Shown here: one piece after another, positions 8,701 to 13,842 of the stretch | Layout of the letters: every line of letters begins with the position of its first letter | How positions within the stretch are numbered: position 1 is the first letter of the stretch | Assembly: GCA_946482385.1 (NCBI GenBank) | Contig: CAMLRI010000010.1 | Span: 1 to 13,842 of the forward strand | Direction: 5' to 3' | Source of the DNA: an uncultured Cellvibrio sp. | Lineage (GTDB): Bacteria; Pseudomonadota; Gammaproteobacteria; Pseudomonadales; Cellvibrionaceae | Length of the DNA stretch: 13,842 bases | Notes under the pieces: generated by a model | What the model was told of the DNA's origin: nothing | Databases searched by the model: none | What the model saw: the letters and a program-made list of their open reading frames with translations, nothing else | Translations under genes and position numbers: made by a program

Positions 8701-8953
8701 TGATGGTGCGGTATTCCTGGGGGCCAGTGTAGTCCTGCTTGAACACCATTTCCGTTACCGCGATAGGGGAATTGCTGAAGTTGCTGGTGCGGTCGTGGCG
8801 GAAGGAGATGTGCAGCAGGTCGTCATCGAGCACGCGCACTACGGTGCTGCTGCTGCCTGAGTTGACTATCCAGGGTTCGGGGATGGCTGCTCCAGCGGCC
8901 GCACTCCCCAGTAATGCCGCCAGGGCGACGAGTCGTTGTGTGTGTTTTAACAT
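5705..8953 (-). CDS. Secreted GH31 alpha-glycosidase with cysteine-rich C-terminal extension
   Basis: This 1082-residue exported enzyme hydrolyses or transfers alpha-linked glycosyl units, most likely alpha-glucosides; alpha-xylosidase, alpha-galactosidase and transglucosylase activities also occur in GH31. A signal peptide (1-22, ending SAAAGA) precedes an N-terminal beta domain. The catalytic barrel spans roughly 265-640: FGLWVSEFSYDSW (271-283), FPVDGAMLDIAWFG (298-311), WTDLGEPEAYD (431-441) with the presumed nucleophile Asp433, RAGTVGSQRFGAGLWSGD (487-504) with the presumed acid/base Asp504, and SSDIGGFWR (531-539). Beta domains follow (FVRAGAIIPM at 721-730, LYEDDGTN at 768-775). From about 885 an additional region of some 200 residues carries six Cys (890, 894, 934, 941, 1023, 1063) and GQDMFIRGGIDH (912-923); it is not part of the GH31 core and may bind carbohydrate. 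The start is the ATG before the signal peptide, with GGAA upstream. It is probably monocistronic, with its own terminator and a CRP-type site upstream. Confidence 0.92.
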   Translation of the reverse strand: MLKHTQRLVALAALLGSAAAGAAIPEPWIVNSGSSSTVVRVLDDDLLHISFRHDRTSNFSNSPIAVTEMVFKQDYTGPQEYRTISNGFETRELRVTFASGCINLVEINQGNRQTATLCPAIFDATWRGVAVENRGVNSVYGLGQNWRPIDYTNGGKVNGERLAEGGFGTSGSHGTSFSNITYSDGKYAGGTAPNLQFPVMYALGDNGLNYALFVDSKLKTEFNLSGSWWQLRNREANETNLFYLSGNNLPNLRSDFMELVGRPPVPPKKVFGLWVSEFSYDSWTELDNTIAGLRNQGFPVDGAMLDIAWFGFKHASQLNSPYSPMGDLRFDAGSFPNAASKLAALRNDHIGIMAIEESYVSKQGNIGGANYQGLLSRNGFARRCDNGQPIEFNNWFGQSGMIDWSNTNAANWWHDQVRKPNLIDLGVMGHWTDLGEPEAYDAGACYNLGQHVKDYHNVHNLLWSKSIYDGYRRNHNSVQRRPFSLARAGTVGSQRFGAGLWSGDIGGRLDHMNLHYNNQMHMSMAGVDYYSSDIGGFWRKADETGRRDTALSNGNYSEDEMYSLWFANAAWLDIPLRPHGNNCGMPGASGSDCILTRTSPAAIGNIAGNRINLRQRYELAPYYYSLAHRAFLYGEPVIAPMAFYFQNDSALRGMADQKMLGQSLLVATITQQFQPSRNVYLPAGTWYNYHTLQKHSSSTGQTLANVGLWNAADSQNRVPVFVRAGAIIPMMYVDSQTKDIFGNRRDGSVRNELILNIFPGDEASEFTLYEDDGTNLVNYNSNGVPNYLVRATRISQQPASNSVNIHIGAASSDYVGALTQRNNEVRYLLNGASVASVQLDGVDLPNITRSQFNSTTAKGWLKEGDRLFIRTGVIPVSIEKSLNVRFGSGCTVNCEGDYQRTVVFMYGTTIVGQDMFIRGGIDHGYARTQLGRDCDANRDLCAIPIRHLNMRNATTAPWKINDTKLDWHGTETGQNSAAVGSPLDWTTWMSSGQTATVAVNGYGKTPLNLWGDHYWMFEVEMDCSKTVNGWFELKSFISNGPGWEGDVNQPGKPYASGNHFAQCGKLNVFRRGESNPVTIGNL

Positions 8954-9055
8954 GGAAGTGTTCCGTTTCGTAAAGAATATGGGTGTACAAAAGTAACACT
9001 CACCGCATGAATCTTTAATGACCAACAGCAACACTTGAATACTAGTATTTAAAAT

Positions 9056-9071
9056 TGTGACTCGCGTCACA
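9056..9071. promoter_or_regulatory. CRP-type binding site upstream of the GH31 gene
   Basis: TGTGACTCGCGTCACA contains the exact CRP consensus TGTGA-N6-TCACA, with arms symmetric over six bases. It is centred about 110 bases upstream of the GH31 ATG, between that gene and the terminator of the lipoprotein gene. A perfect palindrome AATACTAGTATT follows at 9038-9049 and may be part of the promoter or a second operator. The arrangement suggests activation of the GH31 gene by a cAMP-CRP/Vfr-like regulator. I could not fix the -10/-35 elements. Confidence 0.6.
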
Positions 9072-9115
9072 CAAAACCATCCCAATAAAATGCTTTATAT
9101 AGGATAAATATCCAT

Positions 9116-9142
9116 AAAAAAGGGCTGCAATAGCAGCCCTTT
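9116..9142 (-). terminator. Intrinsic terminator of the lipoprotein gene
   Basis: AGGGCTGC / GCAGCCCT form a perfect 8-bp stem, extendable by A-T pairs, around a 4-base loop. On the minus strand it ends in six T. It lies 23 bases below the stop codon of the choice-of-anchor I gene and separates it from the GH31 gene on the same strand. Confidence 0.85.
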
Positions 9143-9165
9143 AGGATAGTCATAAATACTAATAG

Positions 9166-11079
9166 CTAATCCGCCAACACACCCTTAATGCGGAAGATAG
9201 CGGTAGTGCCGCTCACTTCGTTGCCCAGCATCAGCAGGGGTTCGCCGGTGGGGGAGTCCTCGGCGCTGATAAAGGCCAGGCCCTCTGGCCCCAGGTCGCC
9301 GGCGTTGGCCAGCACTGTGCCCGGGTCTTCGCTGGTCCAGTCTTCGCGGGTATTGAGGTAGTCCACCCGCACCGGCGCCGCCGGGTCGGTGATGTCGTAC
9401 ACCAAGATACCGCCCATGCGCTCCAGGCCGACAAACACATAGGTTTTGCCCTGCAACTGGCCAATGGTCAGTCCTTCCGGCTCCGGGCCTTTGGCGTCGC
9501 TGCGCGAATCCATGGCGCTGCCTTCGTCGTGGCCGCTGTTGAAATAGTTGGCGCAGGGGATGTTGCGCGCCGCGCCCAGCATGCAGTCCTCGCTGGCGAT
9601 GAACTGCTCGATAGCATCGCCCGAATCCCAGATTTGCTCACCCTGGCCGTTCCAGATGGAGATGGAGCGGCCGCCGTAGCTGTAGAGGGCGTCGTACATC
9701 AAACGGTCGCCAGCGGCATCTTCCACACCGCTGCTGTTGAACTTCACCGGCGCGCCATTTTCATGAGTGCGATAGCCCATAGTCCAGGTGATATTAAGGC
9801 GCCCCAATACCCCATCGGCACGGCAGTCGCCGGGGTTGCCCGCCACCGCGCCGCAGTAGCCAAACACCTCGGGATTGAGCAGGGCACCGGCGCCCAGTTC
9901 GCGCAGTTGCGGCGGCAGGTCGTCGCCGGCGCGGCGGTCAAAACCGCTGGTATGCACCAGGTGTTTCACGCGGAATTCTTCGACAAAACCCTGGCTGGCA
10001 TCGCCTTCCCAGTAGGCCGCATTGTCCTCGCCCCAGGCGCGGGCATCGCCTTCATTGGCGGTCACCAGATAGCTAGTGTTGTTGGCGCTAAAGGCGTGGA
10101 TGGCATCGGGCAGGTAGAGGCCGCGCACCCCGGCGTGGGTGGTGATATTGATCAGGCCGTCTTCGTCGTTGCTATCCATACCCTTGCCAGCGGCGCCGTG
10201 GTCCTTGTAACCCAGGGCTTTGACGCTGGTGATGGTCGCGCTGGCGATATCCACCACCGCCAGGGCATTGTTTTCCTGCAGGGTGACCCAGGCGGTGCTG
10301 CTATCGGCAGACACGGCAATGTATTCCGGCTCCAGGTCCTGGGCCTGGCTGGCATTGGGGCCGTAGATGTGCGCGCCCATGGCCTTGAGGTTGGCCTCCA
10401 GGGTAAAGGCGGCGGTCTGTACGCTGAGGTTTTGCAGGTCGGTGATATTGACGATACTCACCGAACCTTCGGGATCAACACTGTAGTCATCGCTCGGCTC
10501 ACCCTCGTTGGCGCTGAGAATGCGCGTGCCGTCGGGGGTAAAGGTCAGCATATCCGGCTGGGCGCCCACGGCCACATGGCCAATGGCACTCAGGTCGTCG
10601 GCGTTATAGAGGGCGACATAGCCGTTATCGGTTTTGGTCGCCGCTTCCACCGCCAGGGCCACCAGGCCATCGCGCACCGCCACACTGTTCACCACCGCAC
10701 CGGCGGCAATGCTGGTGGCATCCAGGCTGCCCAGTTTGATGGGGTTGGTTGGGTCGCTTAAATCCAGCACATCCACCGCACCGGCTTGGGCGTTCACGAT
10801 AAAACCGCGCTTGCTGGCCGGGTCATACGCGGGGATTTCCGCCGCCGACACGCCAAACTGGCCACTGCTGTAGCGGCCGATCAATTCCAGTTCGATACTG
10901 GCCCAAGCGGGCGCCGAGCTGCTGCTCGAACTGGAGGATTCGCTGCTGGCGCTGGAGACCAGGCTGGAGGAGGATTCTGCACTGGAGGATGAACTGGACG
11001 AGTTGGAATTGCTATCGCCACCACAGGCGCTTAGCAGGCCGGCAATGGCCAGGGGTAAAAGGTATGCAACAGGCTTCAT
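9166..11079 (-). CDS. Choice-of-anchor I family beta-propeller lipoprotein with polyserine linker
   Basis: This 637-residue protein begins with a lipoprotein signal peptide whose lipobox LLSAC places the acylated residue at Cys19. Gly-Gly after the cysteine, rather than Asp, favours the outer membrane. A serine-rich linker at about 23-55 (runs of up to nine Ser) tethers the globular part, a style common in Cellvibrio and Saccharophagus secreted proteins. The body has the repeated blade motifs of choice-of-anchor I proteins: VLDLSDPTNPIKLG, LSANEGEPSDDYSVDPEGSV, YIAVSADSSTAWVTLQENNA, SYLVTANEGDARAWGE, GPEPEGLTI, YVFVGLERMGGILVYDI and, near the end, DLGPEGLAFI. The family is named for its varied anchors (lipoprotein, LPXTG, PEP-CTERM); some members are annotated as phosphatase-like, but no catalytic role can be shown here. 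GGAG nine bases upstream supports the ATG. It is divergent from the sigma-factor cluster and shares its 225-base upstream region. Confidence 0.85.
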   Translation of the reverse strand: MKPVAYLLPLAIAGLLSACGGDSNSNSSSSSSSAESSSSLVSSASSESSSSSSSSAPAWASIELELIGRYSSGQFGVSAAEIPAYDPASKRGFIVNAQAGAVDVLDLSDPTNPIKLGSLDATSIAAGAVVNSVAVRDGLVALAVEAATKTDNGYVALYNADDLSAIGHVAVGAQPDMLTFTPDGTRILSANEGEPSDDYSVDPEGSVSIVNITDLQNLSVQTAAFTLEANLKAMGAHIYGPNASQAQDLEPEYIAVSADSSTAWVTLQENNALAVVDIASATITSVKALGYKDHGAAGKGMDSNDEDGLINITTHAGVRGLYLPDAIHAFSANNTSYLVTANEGDARAWGEDNAAYWEGDASQGFVEEFRVKHLVHTSGFDRRAGDDLPPQLRELGAGALLNPEVFGYCGAVAGNPGDCRADGVLGRLNITWTMGYRTHENGAPVKFNSSGVEDAAGDRLMYDALYSYGGRSISIWNGQGEQIWDSGDAIEQFIASEDCMLGAARNIPCANYFNSGHDEGSAMDSRSDAKGPEPEGLTIGQLQGKTYVFVGLERMGGILVYDITDPAAPVRVDYLNTREDWTSEDPGTVLANAGDLGPEGLAFISAEDSPTGEPLLMLGNEVSGTTAIFRIKGVLAD

Positions 11080-11229
11080 GGCAACTGCTCCGTAAAAAGG
11101 GGAGCTGCGAGCTTAGGCGCCAAAGATGACAGCTATGTGATAGCAGCTGTGCAATAGCCAGGCACGGCCAGCATGGCTGCAATAGGGTTAGAATGACCAA
11201 CAGGCCCAACCATAAAACACACCAGCGGC

Positions 11230-11255
11230 TGCAACTTTTTTGCAGCTATGCCGTA
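11230..11255 (+). promoter_or_regulatory. Putative ECF sigma promoter (TGCAAC-N16-CGTA), probable autoregulation site
   Basis: TGCAAC at 11230-11235 and CGTA at 11252-11255 are 16 bases apart, which matches the AAC / CGT core of many ECF-type promoters (for example TGAAAC-N16-CGTA of Bacillus sigma-W). It lies about 50 bases upstream of the sigma gene, so the sigma factor probably transcribes its own operon. The -35 element is embedded in an inverted repeat GCTGCAA / TTGCAGC (11228-11246). This region is shared with the divergent lipoprotein gene, for which I found no convincing promoter. Confidence 0.5.
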
Positions 11256-11304
11256 AAGACCCGGGTAACCCCTAAAAAGCCCCTGACTGTTAAGGATTCA
11301 CCCT

Positions 11305-11928
11305 GTGATGACATCAGCAACAAGTGCCCGGCCAGTGGCGGTGGCGCGGCTTTCCGACGAGCAGCTGGTCAACCTGATTGCGCGCTGCGCCCTGCGCGAC
11401 CAGGCCGCGCTGCAGCAGCTGTTTGCCCAGGTCGGCCCCTACCTGAATGCGCTGACCTGGCGCATCCTCAAATCCCGCGAGCTCAGCAACGAGGTGCTGC
11501 AAGAGGCCTTTTTGCAAATCTGGAACAACGCCGCCAGCTATCGCCCCCAGCTGGCCAAGCCGCTGACCTGGATGGCGAGTATCGCCCGCTACCGGGCGCT
11601 GGATCGCCTGGCGGCAGAGCAGCGCCACAGCGCCAGGTTTGACGACCGCGCCGCCAATGGCGAAGACGCCTTCGAGCATATTCCCGGCGGCAGCGAACCC
11701 GACCAGCAACTGGGGCGCCACCAGCTGCGCTTCCACCTGCACCAGTGCCTGACCACCCTGGGCGACAACATCAAGCGCAGCATCGAACTGGCCTACCTTT
11801 ATGGTTATTCGCGCGAGGAAATTGCCGCGCAGTTCAACACCAATACCAACACCGTGAAATCCTGGCTCCATCGCGGCGCCCTGAGGTTGAAGTTATGTTT
11901 GGAAACAAAACAGCACAGCCGCCCGTAG
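11305..11928 (+). CDS. ECF-type RNA polymerase sigma factor
   Basis: This 207-residue protein has only the two conserved ECF sigma regions. Sigma-2 spans about 27-107 (ALQQLFAQVGPYLNALTW, LSNEVLQEAFLQIWNNA, PLTWMASIARYRALDRLAAE) and binds core polymerase and the -10 element. Sigma-4 spans about 143-198 (helix-turn-helix YSREEIAAQFNTNTNTVKSW) and recognises the -35. A short linker (about 110-140) joins them. The RskA-type anti-sigma gene overlaps its last 34 bases, which fits the SigK-like ECF groups rather than FecI. The start is either GTG at 11305 or the adjacent ATG at 11308; AAGGA at 11292-11296 is compatible with both. A promoter of ECF form lies upstream. The regulon is unknown, but the co-transcribed envelope genes downstream are the first candidates. 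Confidence 0.93.
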   Translation: MMTSATSARPVAVARLSDEQLVNLIARCALRDQAALQQLFAQVGPYLNALTWRILKSRELSNEVLQEAFLQIWNNAASYRPQLAKPLTWMASIARYRALDRLAAEQRHSARFDDRAANGEDAFEHIPGGSEPDQQLGRHQLRFHLHQCLTTLGDNIKRSIELAYLYGYSREEIAAQFNTNTNTVKSWLHRGALRLKLCLETKQHSRP

Positions 11929-12686
11929 ACGACCAGCTGCTGGCGTTCGACTATGTCACCGGGGTGATGCGCGGCGCTGCCCGCGCGGATTTTGCCCAGC
12001 GGTTGGTGCAGGAATCCGAGCTGCGCGCCGCGGTGGATTTTTGGGAGGAACAGCTGATGCACCTGAGCGACCCACTGGAGCAACGCCCCACCGATCCGCA
12101 AGTTTGGGATGCCATAGCCGCGCGCCTTAACACACCCGCCACCCCCGTCGCCCCGGTTACGCCACTGCGCCCGCGCACCGCCTGGCTGTGGCCGGGGCTG
12201 GCCACCGCTGCCAGCCTGTTGCTGGCCGTGTGCCTGGTGCTGCTGTTGGGGCGCGAGCCGCTGCCCTCATCGCCACCGGGCCAGGCCGACCTGGCACTGC
12301 AACAGCCCAATGCCGATTATGTGGCGGTGCTTACCGACAGCTCGGGGGCGCCGCAACTGACCGTGCTAACGGCCACCGGCGGCGCGCAACTCTGGTTAAA
12401 GTGGGAGGGGCTGCGCATAGCCGAGGATAAAAACCTGCAGCTGTGGGCCATTTCCAAACGCGATGGCCAGGTGCGCCCGCTGGGGGTCTTTGCCGACACC
12501 GCCAGCCTCAGCCTGCCGCTCACCCAGGCCCAGTGGCGGCTGATTAAAGATGCCTCCCATTTGCTCCTGACCGAGGAAGAAGTGGGCGGCTCGCCCCTGG
12601 ATGAGCCCAGCGAAACCCTGATTGCCCGCGGCGCCTGCGTGTTACTGGCGCAGCAGGGGGGCAGCAGCGACCTGCCCAGGCTCTAA
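11895..12686 (+). CDS. RskA-like transmembrane anti-sigma factor
   Basis: This 263-residue single-pass inner-membrane protein is expected to hold the preceding sigma factor inactive. The cytoplasmic N-terminal part (1-94) has the helical anti-sigma pattern (LLAFDYVTGVMRGAARADF, LRAAVDFWEEQL, VWDAIAARLN) and lacks the HxxxCxxC zinc motif of ZAS anti-sigmas. One hydrophobic segment lies at about 97-118 (ending AVCLVLLLGR). The periplasmic part carries the RskA C-terminal signature: DYVAVLTDSSGAPQLTVL, LWLKWEGLRIAEDKNLQLWA and VRPLGVFADTASLSLPL. I chose the ATG at 11895 because GAGG lies nine bases upstream and the family N-terminus begins here. The open frame extends further left only inside the sigma gene. 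The 34-base overlap with the sigma gene suggests translational coupling. Release would normally involve regulated proteolysis; no protease gene is visible here. Confidence 0.9.
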   Translation: MFGNKTAQPPVDDQLLAFDYVTGVMRGAARADFAQRLVQESELRAAVDFWEEQLMHLSDPLEQRPTDPQVWDAIAARLNTPATPVAPVTPLRPRTAWLWPGLATAASLLLAVCLVLLLGREPLPSSPPGQADLALQQPNADYVAVLTDSSGAPQLTVLTATGGAQLWLKWEGLRIAEDKNLQLWAISKRDGQVRPLGVFADTASLSLPLTQAQWRLIKDASHLLLTEEEVGGSPLDEPSETLIARGACVLLAQQGGSSDLPRL

Positions 12687-12727
12687 CCAAAACGGCGACC
12701 ACATTCACTAAACAACCCTTAAAAACT

Positions 12728-13369
12728 ATGACGATAAAAACATTCTCCCTCGCCCTGCTGCTCAGCCTGGGCAGCAGCCTGGCGCAGGCGCAACTGCCGG
12801 CCCTGGGCGATGCCCGGCTGCAAACTTGCGTGCACAAACTCATGCAAAAACACCAATGGCAAACCGCCGCCGCGGTGAGCGAAATCCACTGCCATGGCCA
12901 AAAAATCCAATCCCTTGCCGGTATAGAACAATTCACCGGGCTGCAAAAACTCTCGCTCTATAACAACCAGTTAAGCGAGGTAAATTTGCAGGGGCTTAAG
13001 CAATTGCACCACCTCAATCTGGCCAAGAACAGCATTGCCCAATTGCACCTGGGCGATTTGCCCGCACTGCGCGAACTCTATGTGTTTGGCAACAAACTGC
13101 CGCGCGTTCAGCTGGCGCAATTGCCGCAGCTCAAGCTGCTTAAAATTAACGATAACCAGCTGCAGGAATTTACCTACCAGGAATTGCCGGCGCTGGAAAA
13201 AATCTATTTGTTTAACAACCCGCTGGAGCATATCGACATCTACCATTTGCCGGCGCTGCGCTATATGGATGCGCGGCAAAACCCCATGCCCGATAAGCTC
13301 TACGAAGAAATGGACCAGCTGGAAGGCGTGACCTTTTTACACGATGGCAACGCGGAAGATTGGCAGTGA
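12728..13369 (+). CDS. Small exported leucine-rich-repeat protein
   Basis: This 213-residue protein has a signal peptide (1-21, ending SLAQA) and no lipobox or membrane anchor, so it is probably periplasmic or secreted. After a cap region with Cys34 and Cys55, which could pair, it consists of leucine-rich repeats with an exact 21-residue period: units at about 71-91, 92-112, 113-133, 134-154 and 155-175, with a partial sixth. Each follows xLxxLxLxxNxLxxxxLxxLP, for example ALRELYVFGNKLPRVQLAQLP with Pro closing most units. Such repeats form a curved binding surface, so a protein- or glycan-binding role is likely, but the ligand cannot be inferred. It begins 41 bases after the anti-sigma gene with no terminator between. 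No clear Shine-Dalgarno sequence precedes the ATG, so translation may be weak. The next gene starts on the last base of its stop codon. Confidence 0.85.
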   Translation: MTIKTFSLALLLSLGSSLAQAQLPALGDARLQTCVHKLMQKHQWQTAAAVSEIHCHGQKIQSLAGIEQFTGLQKLSLYNNQLSEVNLQGLKQLHHLNLAKNSIAQLHLGDLPALRELYVFGNKLPRVQLAQLPQLKLLKINDNQLQEFTYQELPALEKIYLFNNPLEHIDIYHLPALRYMDARQNPMPDKLYEEMDQLEGVTFLHDGNAEDWQ

Positions 13370-13842
13370 TGCAGGGCAACTACAGAATTCGCTACAAGCC
13401 ATACTGGCTGCTGTGGCTGGGCAGTACCGGCCTGGCGCTCAATGCCCAGGCACAGGTGGAACATCATCTCGATTGGGGCGCGCGGGCGCGCTATGCCCAG
13501 GTGGCGGCAGATAATTCCGGCCAGGCAGCATCGCTGTTGCTGCGCGGGGAACTGCTATCGCAATGGCGCGAAGGCTTGGCCAGCACACTGGAGCTGGACC
13601 ATATAGCCACCGCATTTAACAGCGACCACAACAACGGCCTGCGCACTAATGATGAGCCATTGATTCCCGATCCGCCCGGCAGCGAAATCAATCAGGCGTT
13701 TATTCAGCTGCAACGCGACAATTACCAATTACAGCTCGGCCGCCAGCGCATTAACTTTGACCAACAGCGCTTTATTGGCGGCAACGGTTTTTGGCAAAAC
13801 GAGCAGACCTTTGATGCGCTGCTGGGCAAGATGCCCCTCGCC
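13369..13842 (+). CDS. Outer-membrane beta-barrel protein, alginate-export/porin-like, 5' part only
   Basis: The ATG shares its A with the TGA stop of the LRR gene (TGATG), an arrangement of tight translational coupling. The frame stays open for 158 codons to the window edge, so the gene is cut at its 3' end. A signal peptide is visible (about 1-28, hydrophobic WLLWLGSTGLALNA and cleavage near AQA|Q). The mature part has alternating amphipathic strands (LLLRGELLSQWREGLASTLE, AFIQLQRDNYQLQLGRQRI) and the block INFDQQRFIGGNGFWQNEQT at 128-147, which closely resembles the conserved block of alginate-export-type outer-membrane barrels. That family includes AlgE-like exporters and many uncharacterised porins, so neither the substrate nor the direction of transport can be stated. 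As the last visible member of the sigma-factor operon it is a candidate partner of the LRR protein. Confidence 0.78.
   Translation, partial: MQGNYRIRYKPYWLLWLGSTGLALNAQAQVEHHLDWGARARYAQVAADNSGQAASLLLRGELLSQWREGLASTLELDHIATAFNSDHNNGLRTNDEPLIPDPPGSEINQAFIQLQRDNYQLQLGRQRINFDQQRFIGGNGFWQNEQTFDALLGKMPLA

Noticed and set aside
5666..8860. Plus-strand open frame of 1064 codons antisense to the GH31 gene
   Set aside because: The translation is low-complexity (Ala, Val, Gly and His-rich) without domains and mirrors the GH31 gene, whose codon bias leaves few stops in this frame. Every GH31 motif is on the other strand.
8954..9085. N-terminal extension of the GH31 frame to an upstream ATG at 9085
   Set aside because: It would place 44 non-conserved residues before a clear signal peptide and would translate through the CRP-type site.
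9529..10761. Plus-strand open frame of 410 codons antisense to the lipoprotein gene
   Set aside because: Same Ala/Val/Gly/His-rich shadow composition, no recognisable motif or Shine-Dalgarno site; the choice-of-anchor I gene on the minus strand explains the region.
10914..11013. Serine-codon-rich tract as a DNA repeat element
   Set aside because: It encodes the polyserine linker of the lipoprotein in frame with mixed Ser codons; no separate repeat function is needed.
11126..11154. TTGCAC-N17-TGTCAT as a minus-strand promoter of the lipoprotein gene
   Set aside because: Only three and four of six positions agree with the consensus, which is too weak to claim.
11745..11894. 50-codon upstream extension of the anti-sigma frame
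   Set aside because: It lies wholly within the sigma-4 coding region in another frame; the ATG at 11895 has a Shine-Dalgarno site and begins the family-like sequence.
1206..12686. FecI/FecR-type transenvelope signalling linking the TonB receptor to the sigma factor
   Set aside because: The receptor has no STN domain before its TonB box, the anti-sigma is RskA-like rather than FecR-like, and the genes are about 7 kb apart on opposite strands.

Overview
The window looks like a piece of a gammaproteobacterial chromosome from a polysaccharide-degrading saprophyte of the Cellvibrio/Saccharophagus kind. The pointers are a large TonB-dependent receptor, secreted carbohydrate-active enzymes, a lipoprotein with a long polyserine linker and a moderately GC-rich codon bias. 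The genus is an inference from gene style; no marker gene is present.

Left part (1-5535, all minus strand): a GH105-type unsaturated glycuronyl hydrolase whose 3' end runs off the window, the 963-residue TonB-dependent receptor upstream of it, and a LysR-type regulator. A perfect intrinsic terminator lies between receptor and hydrolase, only 19 bases before the hydrolase start codon. The pair probably forms an attenuated operon for uptake and final trimming of pectin- or glycuronan-derived oligosaccharides. A 526-base gene-free stretch (4098-4623) separates receptor and LysR gene. It holds the receptor leader, a CG-centred palindrome and the terminator of the LysR transcript.

Middle part (5641-11079, minus strand): a 1082-residue secreted GH31 alpha-glycosidase with an extra cysteine-rich C-terminal region and an exact CRP-type site in its upstream region, then a polyserine-tethered outer-membrane lipoprotein of the choice-of-anchor I beta-propeller type. 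Each has its own intrinsic terminator, so they are probably separate transcripts.

Right part (11230-13842, plus strand): a tight cluster of an ECF sigma factor, an overlapping RskA-like membrane anti-sigma factor, a small exported leucine-rich-repeat protein, and the start of an outer-membrane beta-barrel gene whose ATG shares a base with the preceding stop. An ECF-style promoter (TGCAAC, 16 bases, CGTA) precedes the sigma gene, which suggests autoregulation. The combination of sigma, anti-sigma, periplasmic repeat protein and barrel is the most interesting system here. It reads like an envelope- or surface-sensing module that lacks FecR/STN-type parts. Very long open frames antisense to the GH31 and lipoprotein genes are judged to be codon-bias shadows.
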